A DNA stretch of 64,000 nt from Actinomadura sp. NAK00032 (GTDB lineage Bacteria > Actinomycetota > Actinomycetes > Streptosporangiales > Streptosporangiaceae): contig NZ_CP054932.1 of assembly GCF_013364275.1 (NCBI RefSeq), forward strand, positions 6,882,001-6,946,000, read 5' to 3'. Under the pieces are notes generated by a model. That model was not told the DNA's origin and ran no database searches. It saw nothing but the letters and a program-made list of their open reading frames with translations. Shown piece after piece: positions 33,004 to 42,609 of the stretch. Every line of letters starts with the position of its first letter. Position 1 is the stretch's first letter. A program made the translations under genes and the position numbers.

Positions 33004-34500
33004 CTACCCGGCTCGCGGGCCGGAAGCGGCATTACGGCGGCGCGCCGTCAGCGCGGCGGTGGCGGCGGCGAGCAGCACGGCCGCCATTCCGGCGGCGATG
33101 AGCCAGTCGTGGTAGCCGGCCAGCAGGGCGCGGACCTGCCCGGCGCCCGTCGCCGGGCGCGCCCGGTCCAGCCGCGACGCCTGCAGGGACAGGACGCAGA
33201 GCTGCCCGGCGAGCGCGGCGGGGAAGCACAGCGACAGGCCGAACAGCGCCGCGCCGGGCGCAGCGCCGCGCAGCGAGGCGGCGAGGGCCAGCCCGGCGCC
33301 GGCGCCGAGCGGGAGCAGCGGGGCCAGCAGCGCCCACTGGCCGCCGGGCCCCGCGCCCGCGCCGGCGGCGACGCCGAGCGGCAGCGCCAGGATGAGCAGC
33401 AGGAACCCGGCGGGCACCGCGCCGCGGGCGGGCGCGCGGGTCGCGGCGAGCGCGCCCGCCAGGGCCGCGGCGGCTCCCGCGGCGAACGGGAGCACCGGCA
33501 CGCCGTCGCCGCGGGTGTGGGCGGCGGCGATGCCGGCCAGCGGCGCGGCGACCGGGTAGCCGAGCAGGCCGACGGCGATCATGGCGATCGCGCAGCCGTG
33601 CGGGCTGCCCGCCGGGGCGCGGCGCCCGGCGGCGGCCGCGAGGCCGAGGAGGGCGGGCACGGCGAGGCCCGCGAGCACGACCCGCGCGCCGGGCGACCAT
33701 TCGCGGGCGGCGGCGACGGCGAGGAACCCGAAACCGGCCGCCGGGGCCAGCGGCAGCAGGAGCAGGCTGCGCTCGCCGTAGCCGCCGGCGGGGAGGGCCC
33801 ATGGGACGCGGCCGCGCAGGAGGGGGCGCAGCAGTGCGGCGCTCACGGCGACGAGCGCGAACCAGGGGAAGGGTGCGAGGGCGGTGCGCCAGGCTTCGCC
33901 TGCGGCCGGGCCGGGGGCGGTCACCAGCGCGAGCGGCATGGCCAGGACGAGCATGCCCGCGAGGACGCCCGCCCAGGTGGCGGTGAGGCGACGGTCGCGG
34001 TGCTCCCAGACGAGCACGAGCGAGGCGGGCAGGACGATGCCGGCGCCGGCACCCTGGACCGTCCGGGCCAGGCCGATCAGCGGCAGGGACGGGGCCGCGC
34101 GGGCGGCGCCGAGACCGGCCAGCAGCAGGGCCAGGCCGGTCGCGAGGACGGCCCAGGCGGGGAACCGGCGGGCGGCCGCGGCGGCGGGCGGCACGGCCAG
34201 CAGCAGCGCGGGCAGCGAGAGCCCGGTGACGTGCAGCAGCCGGGAGGCGCCCGCGTCGCCGAGGCCGAGGTCGCCCATCGCGGCGGGCAGGACGCCCGCG
34301 GTCGCGTCGGGCACGGTCAGCACGGCGGCGGGCAGCGCGGTGCCGGTCAGCAGCAGCGCGCCGAGCCCCGCGAGACGGCGGCGCGCCGCGCGCTCGCCGG
34401 GGTGCTCCGCCGGCGGGCGCGGGGCGGGAGGCGGGTGTGTCGCGTCGCCGGACACGGGGTCGCTGGACACCGGGTCGCCGGACGCTGCGCTGCCGGACAC
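33004..34500 (-). CDS. MFS-like multi-pass membrane protein
   Basis: A 498-residue, very Ala/Leu/Gly-rich membrane protein with about 12-14 predicted helices. The IGLARTVQGAGAGIVLPASLVLVWEHRDRRLTATWAGVLAGM stretch has the RxxxGxGxA pattern of helix 4 and the cytoplasmic loop of drug-efflux MFS proteins. A short Asp/Ser/Pro-rich repeat (SGDPVSSDPVSGD) opens the N-terminus. The substrate is unknown. Start GTG at 34500 with AGGAG 7 nt upstream. It sits between DUF4233/folC and ndk, where M. tuberculosis has no gene. An AT-rich patch at 34555-34595 may carry its promoter. Confidence 0.78.
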   Translation of the reverse strand: MSGSAASGDPVSSDPVSGDATHPPPAPRPPAEHPGERAARRRLAGLGALLLTGTALPAAVLTVPDATAGVLPAAMGDLGLGDAGASRLLHVTGLSLPALLLAVPPAAAAARRFPAWAVLATGLALLLAGLGAARAAPSLPLIGLARTVQGAGAGIVLPASLVLVWEHRDRRLTATWAGVLAGMLVLAMPLALVTAPGPAAGEAWRTALAPFPWFALVAVSAALLRPLLRGRVPWALPAGGYGERSLLLLPLAPAAGFGFLAVAAAREWSPGARVVLAGLAVPALLGLAAAAGRRAPAGSPHGCAIAMIAVGLLGYPVAAPLAGIAAAHTRGDGVPVLPFAAGAAAALAGALAATRAPARGAVPAGFLLLILALPLGVAAGAGAGPGGQWALLAPLLPLGAGAGLALAASLRGAAPGAALFGLSLCFPAALAGQLCVLSLQASRLDRARPATGAGQVRALLAGYHDWLIAAGMAAVLLAAATAALTARRRNAASGPRAG

Positions 34501-34628
34501 GGCCTGCTCCTTCGGAGGTCGTCATCCGCCGCGGCGCGCATTTCCACAAAGGGAAGGATGTCCAAATTGGGACGATAAATAGAATTCGCGGTATTCGGCG
34601 GGATGAGTGGCTGCCGTCCCCGCAGAAC

Positions 34629-34973
34629 TTAGCGCGGCTGCGCGTTCGCCGCCTTGCGTCCCAGCCAAATGGCCGTCCACCAGAGTGCCCCGAAAACGAC
34701 ACCGAGGAAGAACATGACCGGCACCATGAACCCGGTCGCGATGAGCAGCACCTGCAGCACGGTGCCCGCCGGGATCGCCCACGGGCGGCGCAGCAGCCCG
34801 GCCATCACCAGGCAGGCGAGCGCGAGGGTCCCGCAGACGCCGCCGGCGAGCGCGCCGTCCACGTCCAGCACCGCCACGGCCACCGGGATCGCCAGCGCGA
34901 TCACGATCGCCTCGCAGGCCAGCACGGTGGCGAAGAGCCGGCGCGCCGGGTTGTCCGCGACCTGGGTGCTCAT
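34629..34973 (-). CDS. DUF4233 membrane protein
   Basis: A 114-residue protein with four hydrophobic segments (ARRLFATVLACEAIVIALAIPVAVAVL, GALAGGVCGTLALACLVMAGLL, WAIPAGTVLQVLLIATGFMV, MFFLGVVFGALWWTAIWLG). It matches the DUF4233 family found directly downstream of folC across actinobacteria (Rv2446c in M. tuberculosis). The function is unknown. The ATG overlaps the folC stop by four bases (ATGA), so the two are translationally coupled, suggesting a role linked to folate or membrane-associated metabolism. Confidence 0.9.
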   Translation of the reverse strand: MSTQVADNPARRLFATVLACEAIVIALAIPVAVAVLDVDGALAGGVCGTLALACLVMAGLLRRPWAIPAGTVLQVLLIATGFMVPVMFFLGVVFGALWWTAIWLGRKAANAQPR

Positions 34974-36394
34974 GAGCGTCCCTCCGCCACGCGCAGCAGT
35001 GTGCGGGCGTCGCCCGCGGTGACCACCGACCCGGTGATCAGCACCCCGGCGCCCCGGTACTCGCCGGTCTCCTCGGCGATGCCGATCGCCCGGTCGATCG
35101 CGTCGTCCAGCCGCTCGGCGACATGGACGCGCTCGGGGCCGAAGATGCCCTCGGCGAGCTCGGCCAGCTCCTCGGGCGGCATCGAGCGGGGCGAGGAGTT
35201 GCGGGTCACCACCAGCTCGGTCAGCACGGGTTCGAGCTGGTCGAGCACGCCCGCGACGTCCTTGTCGGCGGAGATCGCGAGCACCCCGGCGAGCCGGGTG
35301 AAGCCGAACGACTCGGTGACCGTCTGGACGGTCGCCGCCATCCCGGCCGGGTTGTGCGCGGCGTCCAGCAGGACGGTCGGGCCCGTCCGCGCGACCTCCA
35401 GCCGGCCCGGCGAGGCCGACTGGGCGAAGCCGCCGCGCACCAGCGCCGGGTCGAGCTGGCCCTCCTCGCCGCCGAGGTAGGGCTCGCCGGCCGCGATGCG
35501 GGTCGCGGCCTCCAGGTTGGCCTCGCCCCGGGTCGGCGCGCCGCCCGCGAACGCCTCCACGGCGGCCAGGGCCGTCGCGGCGTTGCCCGCCTGGTGCTCG
35601 CCGAACAGCGGCAGGAAGATCTCGTCGTAGACGCCGTGCAGGCCCTGGAGCCGGAGCTGCTGGCCGCCGACCGCGACGTCGCGGCTCAGCACCCCGTACT
35701 CGATGCCCTCGCGCGCGGCGGTCGCGCCGATCTCCGCGACCCGGCGCAGCAGCACCTCGGCCGCCTCGACCGGCTGCTGCGCCAGCACCGCGACCGCGCC
35801 CGGCTTGATGATCCCGGCCTTCTCGCCGGCGATCTCCTCCAGGGTGTCGCCGAGGTAGCGGGTGTGGTCGAGCCCGATCGGGGTGATCACGGCGACCACG
35901 CCGTCCGCGACGTTCGTGGCGTCCCAGGCGCCGCCCATGCCGGTCTCGACCACGGCGACGTCGACCGGCGCGTCCGCGAACGCGGCGAACGCCATCGCGG
36001 TCAGCACCTCGAAGAACGACAGCCGGGACGCGTGCTTGCCGTCGACCAGCTCGACATAGGGCAGGACGTCGTCGAAGGCCGCGACGAACCGCTCCTCGCT
36101 GATCGGCTCCCCGTCGATCGCGATGCGCTCGCGCAGCGTGGTCAGCTCGGGGCTGGTGTAGAGGCCGGTGCGCAGCCCGCGCTCGCGGAGCAGCGACTCG
36201 ACGAGCCGGGCGGTGCTGGTCTTGCCGTTCGTCCCGGCGATGTGGATCACCGGGTACGCGCGGTGCGGCTCCCCCAGGACGTCGACCAGATCGCGGACGC
36301 GGTCCAGGGTGGGGTCGATCTCCCACTCGACCCCGCGCGCCATGATCGCGGCGACGGTCGCCCGGTAGCCGGCCGGTTCGGTTCGCTCACTCAC
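34970..36394 (-). CDS. folC: Folylpolyglutamate synthase / dihydrofolate synthase
   Basis: A 474-residue Mur-ligase-fold enzyme that adds glutamate to dihydropteroate and to folates. The ATP loop is HIAGTNGKTSTAR. The conserved VETGMGGAWDATNV, PIGLDHTRYLGDTLEEIAGEKAGIIK, GEHQAGNAATAL and C-terminal VLLDAAHNPAGM are all present, so the enzyme looks fully active. The start is GTG at 36394. It is divergently transcribed from a shortened FolC paralogue (start 36455), leaving only 60 nt for both promoters. Confidence 0.96.
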   Translation of the reverse strand: MSERTEPAGYRATVAAIMARGVEWEIDPTLDRVRDLVDVLGEPHRAYPVIHIAGTNGKTSTARLVESLLRERGLRTGLYTSPELTTLRERIAIDGEPISEERFVAAFDDVLPYVELVDGKHASRLSFFEVLTAMAFAAFADAPVDVAVVETGMGGAWDATNVADGVVAVITPIGLDHTRYLGDTLEEIAGEKAGIIKPGAVAVLAQQPVEAAEVLLRRVAEIGATAAREGIEYGVLSRDVAVGGQQLRLQGLHGVYDEIFLPLFGEHQAGNAATALAAVEAFAGGAPTRGEANLEAATRIAAGEPYLGGEEGQLDPALVRGGFAQSASPGRLEVARTGPTVLLDAAHNPAGMAATVQTVTESFGFTRLAGVLAISADKDVAGVLDQLEPVLTELVVTRNSSPRSMPPEELAELAEGIFGPERVHVAERLDDAIDRAIGIAEETGEYRGAGVLITGSVVTAGDARTLLRVAEGRS

Positions 36395-36454
36395 GGTCTG
36401 AGCCTACTCGGCGGCGCGCGACGCTCCGTCCGGGCCCACACTGGAGGTGTGGAC

Positions 36455-37651
36455 GTGTTCTTCCGGGAATGGGAGCGCCGCGCTCCGGGCGAGACCCGCG
36501 ACGTCGGGCGGGCCCGCGCCCTCGCCGGCGCCCTGGGCGTCCTGGGCCCGGCCGCGCCCGTCCTGGCGGTCGTCGGCTCCAAGGGGAAGGGCACGGCGGC
36601 GACTTATGCGTCGGCCTTTCTCGCCGCCGCCGGCTTTCGCGTGTGCACCGTCACGAGCCCCGGCCTGCGCACCAATCGCGACCGGATCCGGATTAACGGA
36701 CGCGCCGTTTCCAGCGGGGAACTGGCCATTCTCGCGGACGCCCTCGACACGGCCATCGGCGCGCTCCCGCCGCCCTCGGACGGGTACCTCTCGCCGTCCG
36801 GGCTCTTCCTCCTCGCCGGCGTCCTGCACGCGCGCCGGGCGGGCGCGGACGCGCTCGTCCTGGAGGCCGGCATGGGCGGGCGGTCGGACGAGGTCGCCCT
36901 GTTCCCGCCGGACGTCGCCGCGATCACGCCGGTCTTCCTGGAGCACGCCGGCGTCCTCGGGGACACCGAGGCCGAGATCGCCCGGGAGAAGCTCGGTGTG
37001 GCGGCGCCGGGGACGATCGTCCTGTCGGCGCCGCAGTCCGCGCAGGTCGCCGAGGTGCTGCGGGGCGTGGAGGTCGTCGGACCCGGCGACGCGGGGCTGC
37101 CCGGCGAACTGCTGCCCGCCGGGCTCGGCGTCGCCGCCGCCGAACTCGGCGTCGCCGCCGCCCGCCGCCTGCCGGGCGCGGCCGAGCCCCCCGCCGCGCG
37201 GCTCCGCGAGGTGCTGGCGTCGGTCGTCCTGCCCGGCCGGGCGTCCCGGCACGCGGTGCCGGGGTCAGCCACGGAGGTGCTCGTCGACGCCGCCATCGAC
37301 GGCGCCGGGATCTCCGCCGCGCTGGCCGCCGCGCGGAACGCCTGGGGGACGGTCGACCACGCCGTCGTCTGCCTCCCCGACCACAAGGACCTCGACGGCG
37401 CCGTCGCCGCGCTGGGCGACCTGCCCGTGACGTTCGTCCGGCTGCCGCTGCCGCACCTGCGCTTCACCCGCCCGCTGCCGGACCACTGGGACGTCGTCGA
37501 CTCCGGCGCGATCACGCCGGAGTCGCTGGCGACGCTCGGGCACCGCGTCGCCGTCCTCGGCACTGGCTACTTCACCGGGCACGTCCTGGACGTGCTCGGC
37601 GCCGACACCGAGCGGCTCTTCGTCACTTCGGCCTCTCGACGTCCTTCCTGA
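36455..37651 (+). CDS. Divergent FolC/Mur-ligase paralogue of unknown substrate
   Basis: A protein of about 398 residues clearly related to FolC but altered at key places. The P-loop is VVGSKGKGTAATYA. SPGLRTNRDRIRINGRAVSSGELA matches FolC's SPELTTLRERIAIDG segment, and LEAGMGGRSDEVALF ... FLEHAGVLGDTEAEIAREKLG is conserved. However, the FolC GEHQAGNAATAL segment is reduced to a remnant, and DAAHNPAG is replaced by DAAIDGAG, losing the His-Asn-Pro. The GTG at 36455 is 7 nt from GGAGG; the GTG at 36449 is too close to it. It could be a ligase for another acid or a regulatory relative. Confidence 0.75.
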   Translation: MFFREWERRAPGETRDVGRARALAGALGVLGPAAPVLAVVGSKGKGTAATYASAFLAAAGFRVCTVTSPGLRTNRDRIRINGRAVSSGELAILADALDTAIGALPPPSDGYLSPSGLFLLAGVLHARRAGADALVLEAGMGGRSDEVALFPPDVAAITPVFLEHAGVLGDTEAEIAREKLGVAAPGTIVLSAPQSAQVAEVLRGVEVVGPGDAGLPGELLPAGLGVAAAELGVAAARRLPGAAEPPAARLREVLASVVLPGRASRHAVPGSATEVLVDAAIDGAGISAALAAARNAWGTVDHAVVCLPDHKDLDGAVAALGDLPVTFVRLPLPHLRFTRPLPDHWDVVDSGAITPESLATLGHRVAVLGTGYFTGHVLDVLGADTERLFVTSASRRPS

Positions 37652-38588
37652 TGCGCCGCATCACGTCGGTCATCAGCGGGAACTGCGGGTGCACCGTCGC
37701 GCGGTTCGCCGCGACGATGCCGTAGGAGTCCCTGGTCGCCCACGCGCAGTACGTGTGGGTCTCGGCCAAGACGGCGAACGTGCCGCAGAACGCCTTCGCG
37801 CCCTTGCCGCCCGGCGCGGTGTCCTGGCCCTGGATGAACGTGGTGGGGCGCGCCTTGCGCAGGAACGCCGCCGGGTCGCCGACCGCGCCCGTCCCGCCCA
37901 TGAACAGGACGTTCAGCTTCCGCACCGGCTCCGCGGTGTAGACGGCGGTGCCCTGCTTCGCGGCCGGGACGCCGCCCGCCTCGACGGCGCCCGCGATGAA
38001 CGGGTACGCCGCGCTCGCCTTCGGCGCCGTCAGCGCGTCCCTGTGCAGCCCGCCGGCCGCAGCGCCCGCCGTGATCACCTTCGTGGACGCGGGGAGCGCC
38101 GCCGTGGGCGTGTCCTGGGCGTCGCCGCCGCCCGTCCGGAACGCCAGCGCCCCGGCCATCAGCGCGACCGCCGCGACCGCGGCGGCGCCGCCGACGAGCA
38201 GCAGCCGGGGGACGCGCCGCCGCCGCGCGGGCGCCGGTGCGGCGGGCAGGGGCGGCAGCGGGCCCGTGCCGTCCCTGACCACCGGGTGACCGCCGGTGCC
38301 GACGACGGGATGCCCGCCGGTGCCCACCGCGGGGTGGCCACCGGTGCCGACCACGCGCTGCCCGCCGGTGCCGACGCGCGGGAACGCGCCCGAGCCGCCC
38401 ACCATCGGGTGCCCGCCCGTGCCGCCCAGCGACGGCAGCGGGCCCGTCCCGCCGGATTCGGCCGACCACCACGGGCGCTTCCCGCCCCAGGGCGCCGCCT
38501 CGGCGCCCCCCTGCGCGGCTCCGCCCGCGCCCGTCTCATCACCGGACAAGTAGTCCGGAATGCCGGAATGAGGGGGTGATTCCGCCAT
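37623..38588 (-). CDS. Membrane-anchored protein with a Gly-His-Pro repeat, function unknown
   Basis: A 321-residue protein. The cytoplasmic N-terminal 115 residues are Gly/Pro-rich with near-tandem copies of VGTGGHPxV. A basic stretch (PARRRRVPR) precedes one membrane helix (LLLVGGAAAVAAVALMAGALAF). The outer part of about 170 residues has two cysteines (AFCGTFAVLAETHTYCAWATRDSYGIV), probably disulfide-bonded. I do not recognise a named family. The layout (low-complexity cytoplasmic arm, one helix, small folded outer domain) parallels the protein at 41458. The ATG at 38588 follows GGGAG. Its 3' end overlaps the convergent FolC paralogue by 29 nt. Confidence 0.75.
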   Translation of the reverse strand: MAESPPHSGIPDYLSGDETGAGGAAQGGAEAAPWGGKRPWWSAESGGTGPLPSLGGTGGHPMVGGSGAFPRVGTGGQRVVGTGGHPAVGTGGHPVVGTGGHPVVRDGTGPLPPLPAAPAPARRRRVPRLLLVGGAAAVAAVALMAGALAFRTGGGDAQDTPTAALPASTKVITAGAAAGGLHRDALTAPKASAAYPFIAGAVEAGGVPAAKQGTAVYTAEPVRKLNVLFMGGTGAVGDPAAFLRKARPTTFIQGQDTAPGGKGAKAFCGTFAVLAETHTYCAWATRDSYGIVAANRATVHPQFPLMTDVMRRIRKDVERPK

Positions 38589-38708
38589 TACACTCCCGAG
38601 ATTCACGTACCGCCTAAAGCCCGCAGGCCCACCCGGATCGTAACGGCGGCGGGCCCGCCGCGCCGACGGTTCGCGGGGTCGCGTCCGTTCGCTTCCGTGG
38701 CCGGCGCG

Positions 38709-41330
38709 TCAGCCCGCGGGCAGCGCCGCCAGCTGCGACTCCAGCCGGGCGATGTCGGCCCCCGCCTGGGCGAGCCGGTCCCGGTTCTTGGCGACGACGG
38801 CCTCGGGCGCCTTCGCCATGAACGCCTCGTTGCCGAGCTTGCGCTCGGCCTGCTCGACCTCCTTGCGGGCGGCGGCGAGGTCCTTCTCCAGGCGCTTGCG
38901 CTCGGCGGCCACGTCGATCGCGCCGGCGGTGTCGAGCCGTACCGTGACGCCCTCGGCGGGCAGCGACGCGGTCGCGGCGAACCCGTCGCCCGGCGCGGTG
39001 AGGCGCAGCAGCGCGCGGACGCCCTCCTCGTGCGCGGCCAGCGGCGACCCGTCCCACTCCAGCGCCGCCGCGACCCGCTGGCCCGGCTTCAGGCCCTGGT
39101 CGGAGCGGAACCGGCGGACCTCCGTGACGAGCCGCTGCAGCGACTCGATCTCGGCCTCGGCGGCCTTGTCGGCGCGGGCGGGCTCGGCGGCCGGCCACGG
39201 CGCGGTGACGATCGTGCCACCGCCGGTCAGGGACGTCCACAGCTCCTCGGTCACGAACGGGATGACCGGGTGCAGCAGCCGCAGCAGCTTGTCGAGGACC
39301 TCGCCGAGGACGCGCCGCGTCGCCTCGGCCCGCTCGTCGGCGAGCTGCACCTTGGCCAGCTCGACGTACCAGTCGCAGACCTCGTCCCACGCGAAGTGGT
39401 AGAGCGCCTCGCACGCCTTCGCGAAGTCGTAGGACTCCAGGTGCTCGTCGACCTCGGCGATGACCGTCTGGAGGCGCGAGAGGATCCACGCGTCGACGGT
39501 CGTCACCTCGGCGGGCATGTCGCCGCGGACGTGCGCGCCGTTGATGAGCGCGAACCGCGTCGCGTTCCACAGCTTGTTGCAGAAGTTGCGCGAGCCCTGC
39601 GCCCACTGCTCGGCCACCGGGACGTCGCCGCCCGGGTTCGCGCCGCGCAGCAGGGTGAAGCGGGTCGCGTCGGCGCCGTAGGCGTCCACCCAGTCGAGCG
39701 GGTCGATGACGTTCCCGAACGACTTGGACATCTTCTTGCCGTGCTGGTCGCGGACCATCCCGTGCAGGGCGATGGTGTGGAACGGCTGGACGCCGTCCAT
39801 CGCGTACAGGCCGAACATCATCATGCGGGCGACCCAGAAGAACAGGATGTCGTAGCCCGTCACCAGCACGGATGTCGGGTAGAACCGCTCCAGCTCGGGC
39901 GTCTTGTCCGGCCAGCCGAGCGTGGAGAACGGCCACAGCGCGGAGGAGAACCAGGTGTCGAGGACGTCGCCGTCCTGCGTCCAGCCGGCGGGCGGCTCCT
40001 CGTCCGGGCCCGGGCACGCGACCTCGCCGTCCGGCCCGTACCAGACGGGGATGCGGTGCCCCCACCACAGCTGCCGGCTGATGCACCAGTCGTGCATGTT
40101 GTCGACCCACTCGAAGTAGCGGGACGCCATCTCCGGCGGGTGGATCGCCACGCGGCCGTCGCGGACGGCGTCGCCGGCGGCCCGCGCCAGCGACTCCACC
40201 TTCACGAACCACTGCAGCGACACGCGCGGCTCGACGACCGTCGCGCAGCGCTGGCAGTGCCCGACCGAGTGCTTGTAGGGGCGGACCTCCTCGACGATCC
40301 GGCCCTGCTCGCGCAGCGCCGCGACGACCGCCGGGCGCGCCTCGAACCGGTCGAGGCCCTCGAACGGGCCGGGCGCGGTGACGACGCCGCGCTCGTCCAT
40401 CACCGACATCGACGGCAGGTCGTGGCGGCGGCCGATCTCGAAGTCGTTCGGGTCGTGCGCCGGGGTCACCTTGACCGCGCCCGTCCCGAACTCGGGGTCG
40501 ACGTGCGCGTCGGCGACGACCGGGATGCGGCGGCCGGTCAGCGGCAGCTCGATCTCGCGCCCGACCATGTGCGCGTAGCGCTCGTCGTCCGGGTGGACGG
40601 CCACGGCGGTGTCGCCGAGCATCGTCTCCGCCCGGGTGGTCGCGACGACCAGCTCGTCGGCGCCGGAGCCGTACCGGATCGAGACCAGCTCGCCGTCGAC
40701 CTCCTCGTGCTCGACCTCGATGTCGGACAGGGCGGTCAGGCAGCGCGGGCACCAGTTGATGATGCGCTCGGCGCGGTAGATCAGGCCGTCGTCGAACAGC
40801 CGCTTGAAGATCGTCCGGACGGCGCGGGCGCGGTCGTCGTCCATCGTGAACGCCTCGCGCGTCCAGTCGACGCTGTCGCCGAGCCGGCGCATCTGGCCGA
40901 GGATGCGGCCGCCGGACTCGGCCTTCCACCGCCAGACCCGGTCGACGAACGCCTCGCGGCCGAGGTCGTGCCGCGACAGGCCCTCCTTGGCCAGCTCGCG
41001 CTCCACCACGTTCTGGGTGGCGATGCCGGCGTGGTCCATGCCCGGCACCCACACCGCCTCGTGACCCTGCATGCGGCGCCGCCGGACGAGGGTGTCCTGG
41101 ATGGAGTGGTCGAGGGCGTGCCCCATGTGCAGCGAACCGGTGACGTTCGGCGGCGGGATCACGATCGAGTACGCGGGACGCTCCGGCGCCCGCCCGGGAT
41201 CGGCGGTGAACAGCCCCGCCGATACCCACCGCTCGTAGAGCCGGCCCTCGACATCGGCCGGTCGGTACTGGGTGGGCAGGTCGACGTCCGCGGCGGCCCC
41301 CTGGCCGCGCTCACTGCTGGGCTGTGTCAC
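38709..41330 (-). CDS. valS: Valyl-tRNA synthetase
   Basis: An 873-residue class I synthetase. The HIGH motif is PPPNVTGSLHMGHAL (HMGH about 68-71). The editing CP1 domain contains VVATTRAETMLGDTAVAVHPDDERY, and the KMSKS loop is in GKKMSKSFGNVIDP. The C-terminal coiled coil (AAERKRLEKDLAAARKEVEQAERKLGNEAFMAKAPEAVVAKNRDRLAQAGADIARLESQL) binds the tRNA elbow. The start is GTG at 41330. Next to folC as in other actinobacteria, but a low-complexity membrane protein gene lies between them. Confidence 0.97.
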   Translation of the reverse strand: MTQPSSERGQGAAADVDLPTQYRPADVEGRLYERWVSAGLFTADPGRAPERPAYSIVIPPPNVTGSLHMGHALDHSIQDTLVRRRRMQGHEAVWVPGMDHAGIATQNVVERELAKEGLSRHDLGREAFVDRVWRWKAESGGRILGQMRRLGDSVDWTREAFTMDDDRARAVRTIFKRLFDDGLIYRAERIINWCPRCLTALSDIEVEHEEVDGELVSIRYGSGADELVVATTRAETMLGDTAVAVHPDDERYAHMVGREIELPLTGRRIPVVADAHVDPEFGTGAVKVTPAHDPNDFEIGRRHDLPSMSVMDERGVVTAPGPFEGLDRFEARPAVVAALREQGRIVEEVRPYKHSVGHCQRCATVVEPRVSLQWFVKVESLARAAGDAVRDGRVAIHPPEMASRYFEWVDNMHDWCISRQLWWGHRIPVWYGPDGEVACPGPDEEPPAGWTQDGDVLDTWFSSALWPFSTLGWPDKTPELERFYPTSVLVTGYDILFFWVARMMMFGLYAMDGVQPFHTIALHGMVRDQHGKKMSKSFGNVIDPLDWVDAYGADATRFTLLRGANPGGDVPVAEQWAQGSRNFCNKLWNATRFALINGAHVRGDMPAEVTTVDAWILSRLQTVIAEVDEHLESYDFAKACEALYHFAWDEVCDWYVELAKVQLADERAEATRRVLGEVLDKLLRLLHPVIPFVTEELWTSLTGGGTIVTAPWPAAEPARADKAAEAEIESLQRLVTEVRRFRSDQGLKPGQRVAAALEWDGSPLAAHEEGVRALLRLTAPGDGFAATASLPAEGVTVRLDTAGAIDVAAERKRLEKDLAAARKEVEQAERKLGNEAFMAKAPEAVVAKNRDRLAQAGADIARLESQLAALPAG

Positions 41331-41457
41331 GGCTGACGATTCTACGGGGACGCAAGGGGTGAGGCGCCCCGGGGACGGGCACCGGTGCGCGACAATCGGC
41401 ACCGGCGAGCACCCCGCCGAGCCGCCTCGCCGTTCCGGCTCCTGGAAAGGACTCAAG

Positions 41458-42477
41458 TTGAGCGGTTGGAACCCCCCTCCCCCGCCCGGCGGCACCCCTC
41501 ACGGCCGGCCCGCGCCGCACCAGCCTCCGCCCGCGCACGGCGGCGCGGTCCCGCCCGGCGGGCCCGTCCCCCCGCCTCCCGGCACCCCGGCGCCTCCGGC
41601 CGCCCCCGCCCGACCGGGCGCCCCGGTCCCGCCCGGCGGAGCACTCCCCCCAGGCGGCGGCATTCCCCCCGGCAGGGGCATTCCCCCCGGCGGCGGCATT
41701 CCACCCGGCGGGGGCGTTCCCCCTGGCGGCGGTATTCCGCCAGGCGGGGGCGTTCCGCCCGGTGGGCCGGTCGGGCCCGGTGGGCCCTTTCCGCCCGGTG
41801 GGCGGATGGGTGGGCCCGTGCCGCCCGGCGGGCCCTTTCCGGGGGCGCCCTATGGGCCGCCGCGCCGCAAGGGCGGCGGGAAGGCGCTCGCCATCCTGAT
41901 CGGGGCCGCGGCCCTGGTCGTGCTGCTGGGCGTGGGCGGGTACGCGATCTACTTCGTGCGCACCTCGCACACGCTGTCCACCCCGGCCGTCGCGGACGGG
42001 CTGAGCCGTGACTACCCGGCCGAATCGGGCACCCGGAAAGCCGTCGACAAGCTGACCGATATCATCTACGCCGCCGGCACCGACTGGAAGGTCCGCAGCA
42101 CCGTGAGCGCGGTCTACGGCAACGGCGGCGAGAAGTACCTGTTCGTCGGCGTCAACGGCGACCACAAGCTGAAGGACCCCGAGATCGCCGTGAACGGCGC
42201 CTTCTCGGCGGAGTTCCGGGACTCGGGCGGCACCACCTACCGCGTCAGCACCTTCAAGAGCCAGGACGCCGGCGGCGACGGCGTCGCGCTGGGGACGAAC
42301 GTGTACGCCCAGACGCAGGGGCCGACGGGCACCACCAGCTCGACGACCTTCTTCGCCTCGTGGTCGACGCGGACCACGTTCGCGATCATCACCCGCATCG
42401 CCATCGACGACGAGCACGACCGGCACAAGGACGTCCAGGACACGATGCGCGACATCCGCGCGGACGTGGAGGACTGA
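41458..42477 (+). CDS. Proline/glycine-repeat membrane protein, function unknown
   Basis: A protein of about 339 residues. The first 140 are almost entirely Pro and Gly, with many copies of GGGIPPG and GGGVPPG. One membrane helix follows (KALAILIGAAALVVLLGVGGYAIYFV), then an outer domain of about 180 residues (SRDYPAESGTRKAVDKLTDIIYAAGTDWKVRSTVSAVYGNGG ... DDEHDRHKDVQDTMRDIRADVED). The likely start is a TTG at 41458, preceded by GGAAAGGA; no ATG or GTG fits better. Such proteins are common in filamentous actinomycetes without known function. It is divergent from valS and upstream of a two-component pair. Confidence 0.72.
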   Translation: MSGWNPPPPPGGTPHGRPAPHQPPPAHGGAVPPGGPVPPPPGTPAPPAAPARPGAPVPPGGALPPGGGIPPGRGIPPGGGIPPGGGVPPGGGIPPGGGVPPGGPVGPGGPFPPGGRMGGPVPPGGPFPGAPYGPPRRKGGGKALAILIGAAALVVLLGVGGYAIYFVRTSHTLSTPAVADGLSRDYPAESGTRKAVDKLTDIIYAAGTDWKVRSTVSAVYGNGGEKYLFVGVNGDHKLKDPEIAVNGAFSAEFRDSGGTTYRVSTFKSQDAGGDGVALGTNVYAQTQGPTGTTSSTTFFASWSTRTTFAIITRIAIDDEHDRHKDVQDTMRDIRADVED

Positions 42478-42609
42478 GCCGCCCCCGCGCCGCCGGCTGA
42501 GAGCGTTTTCCCGCCGAGGTCGGGACACAGGTCACCTGACACCGGGTCGCCCCGCCCGAAAAGGTGGTGGCCTGAGGTCCGCGACACCGGGCGGAGAGAG
42601 AGGGACGGG

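Noticed and set aside
41640..41820. CRISPR-like or minisatellite array in the proline-rich gene
   Set aside because: The periodicity is the coding repeat GGGxPPG, with no unique spacers.
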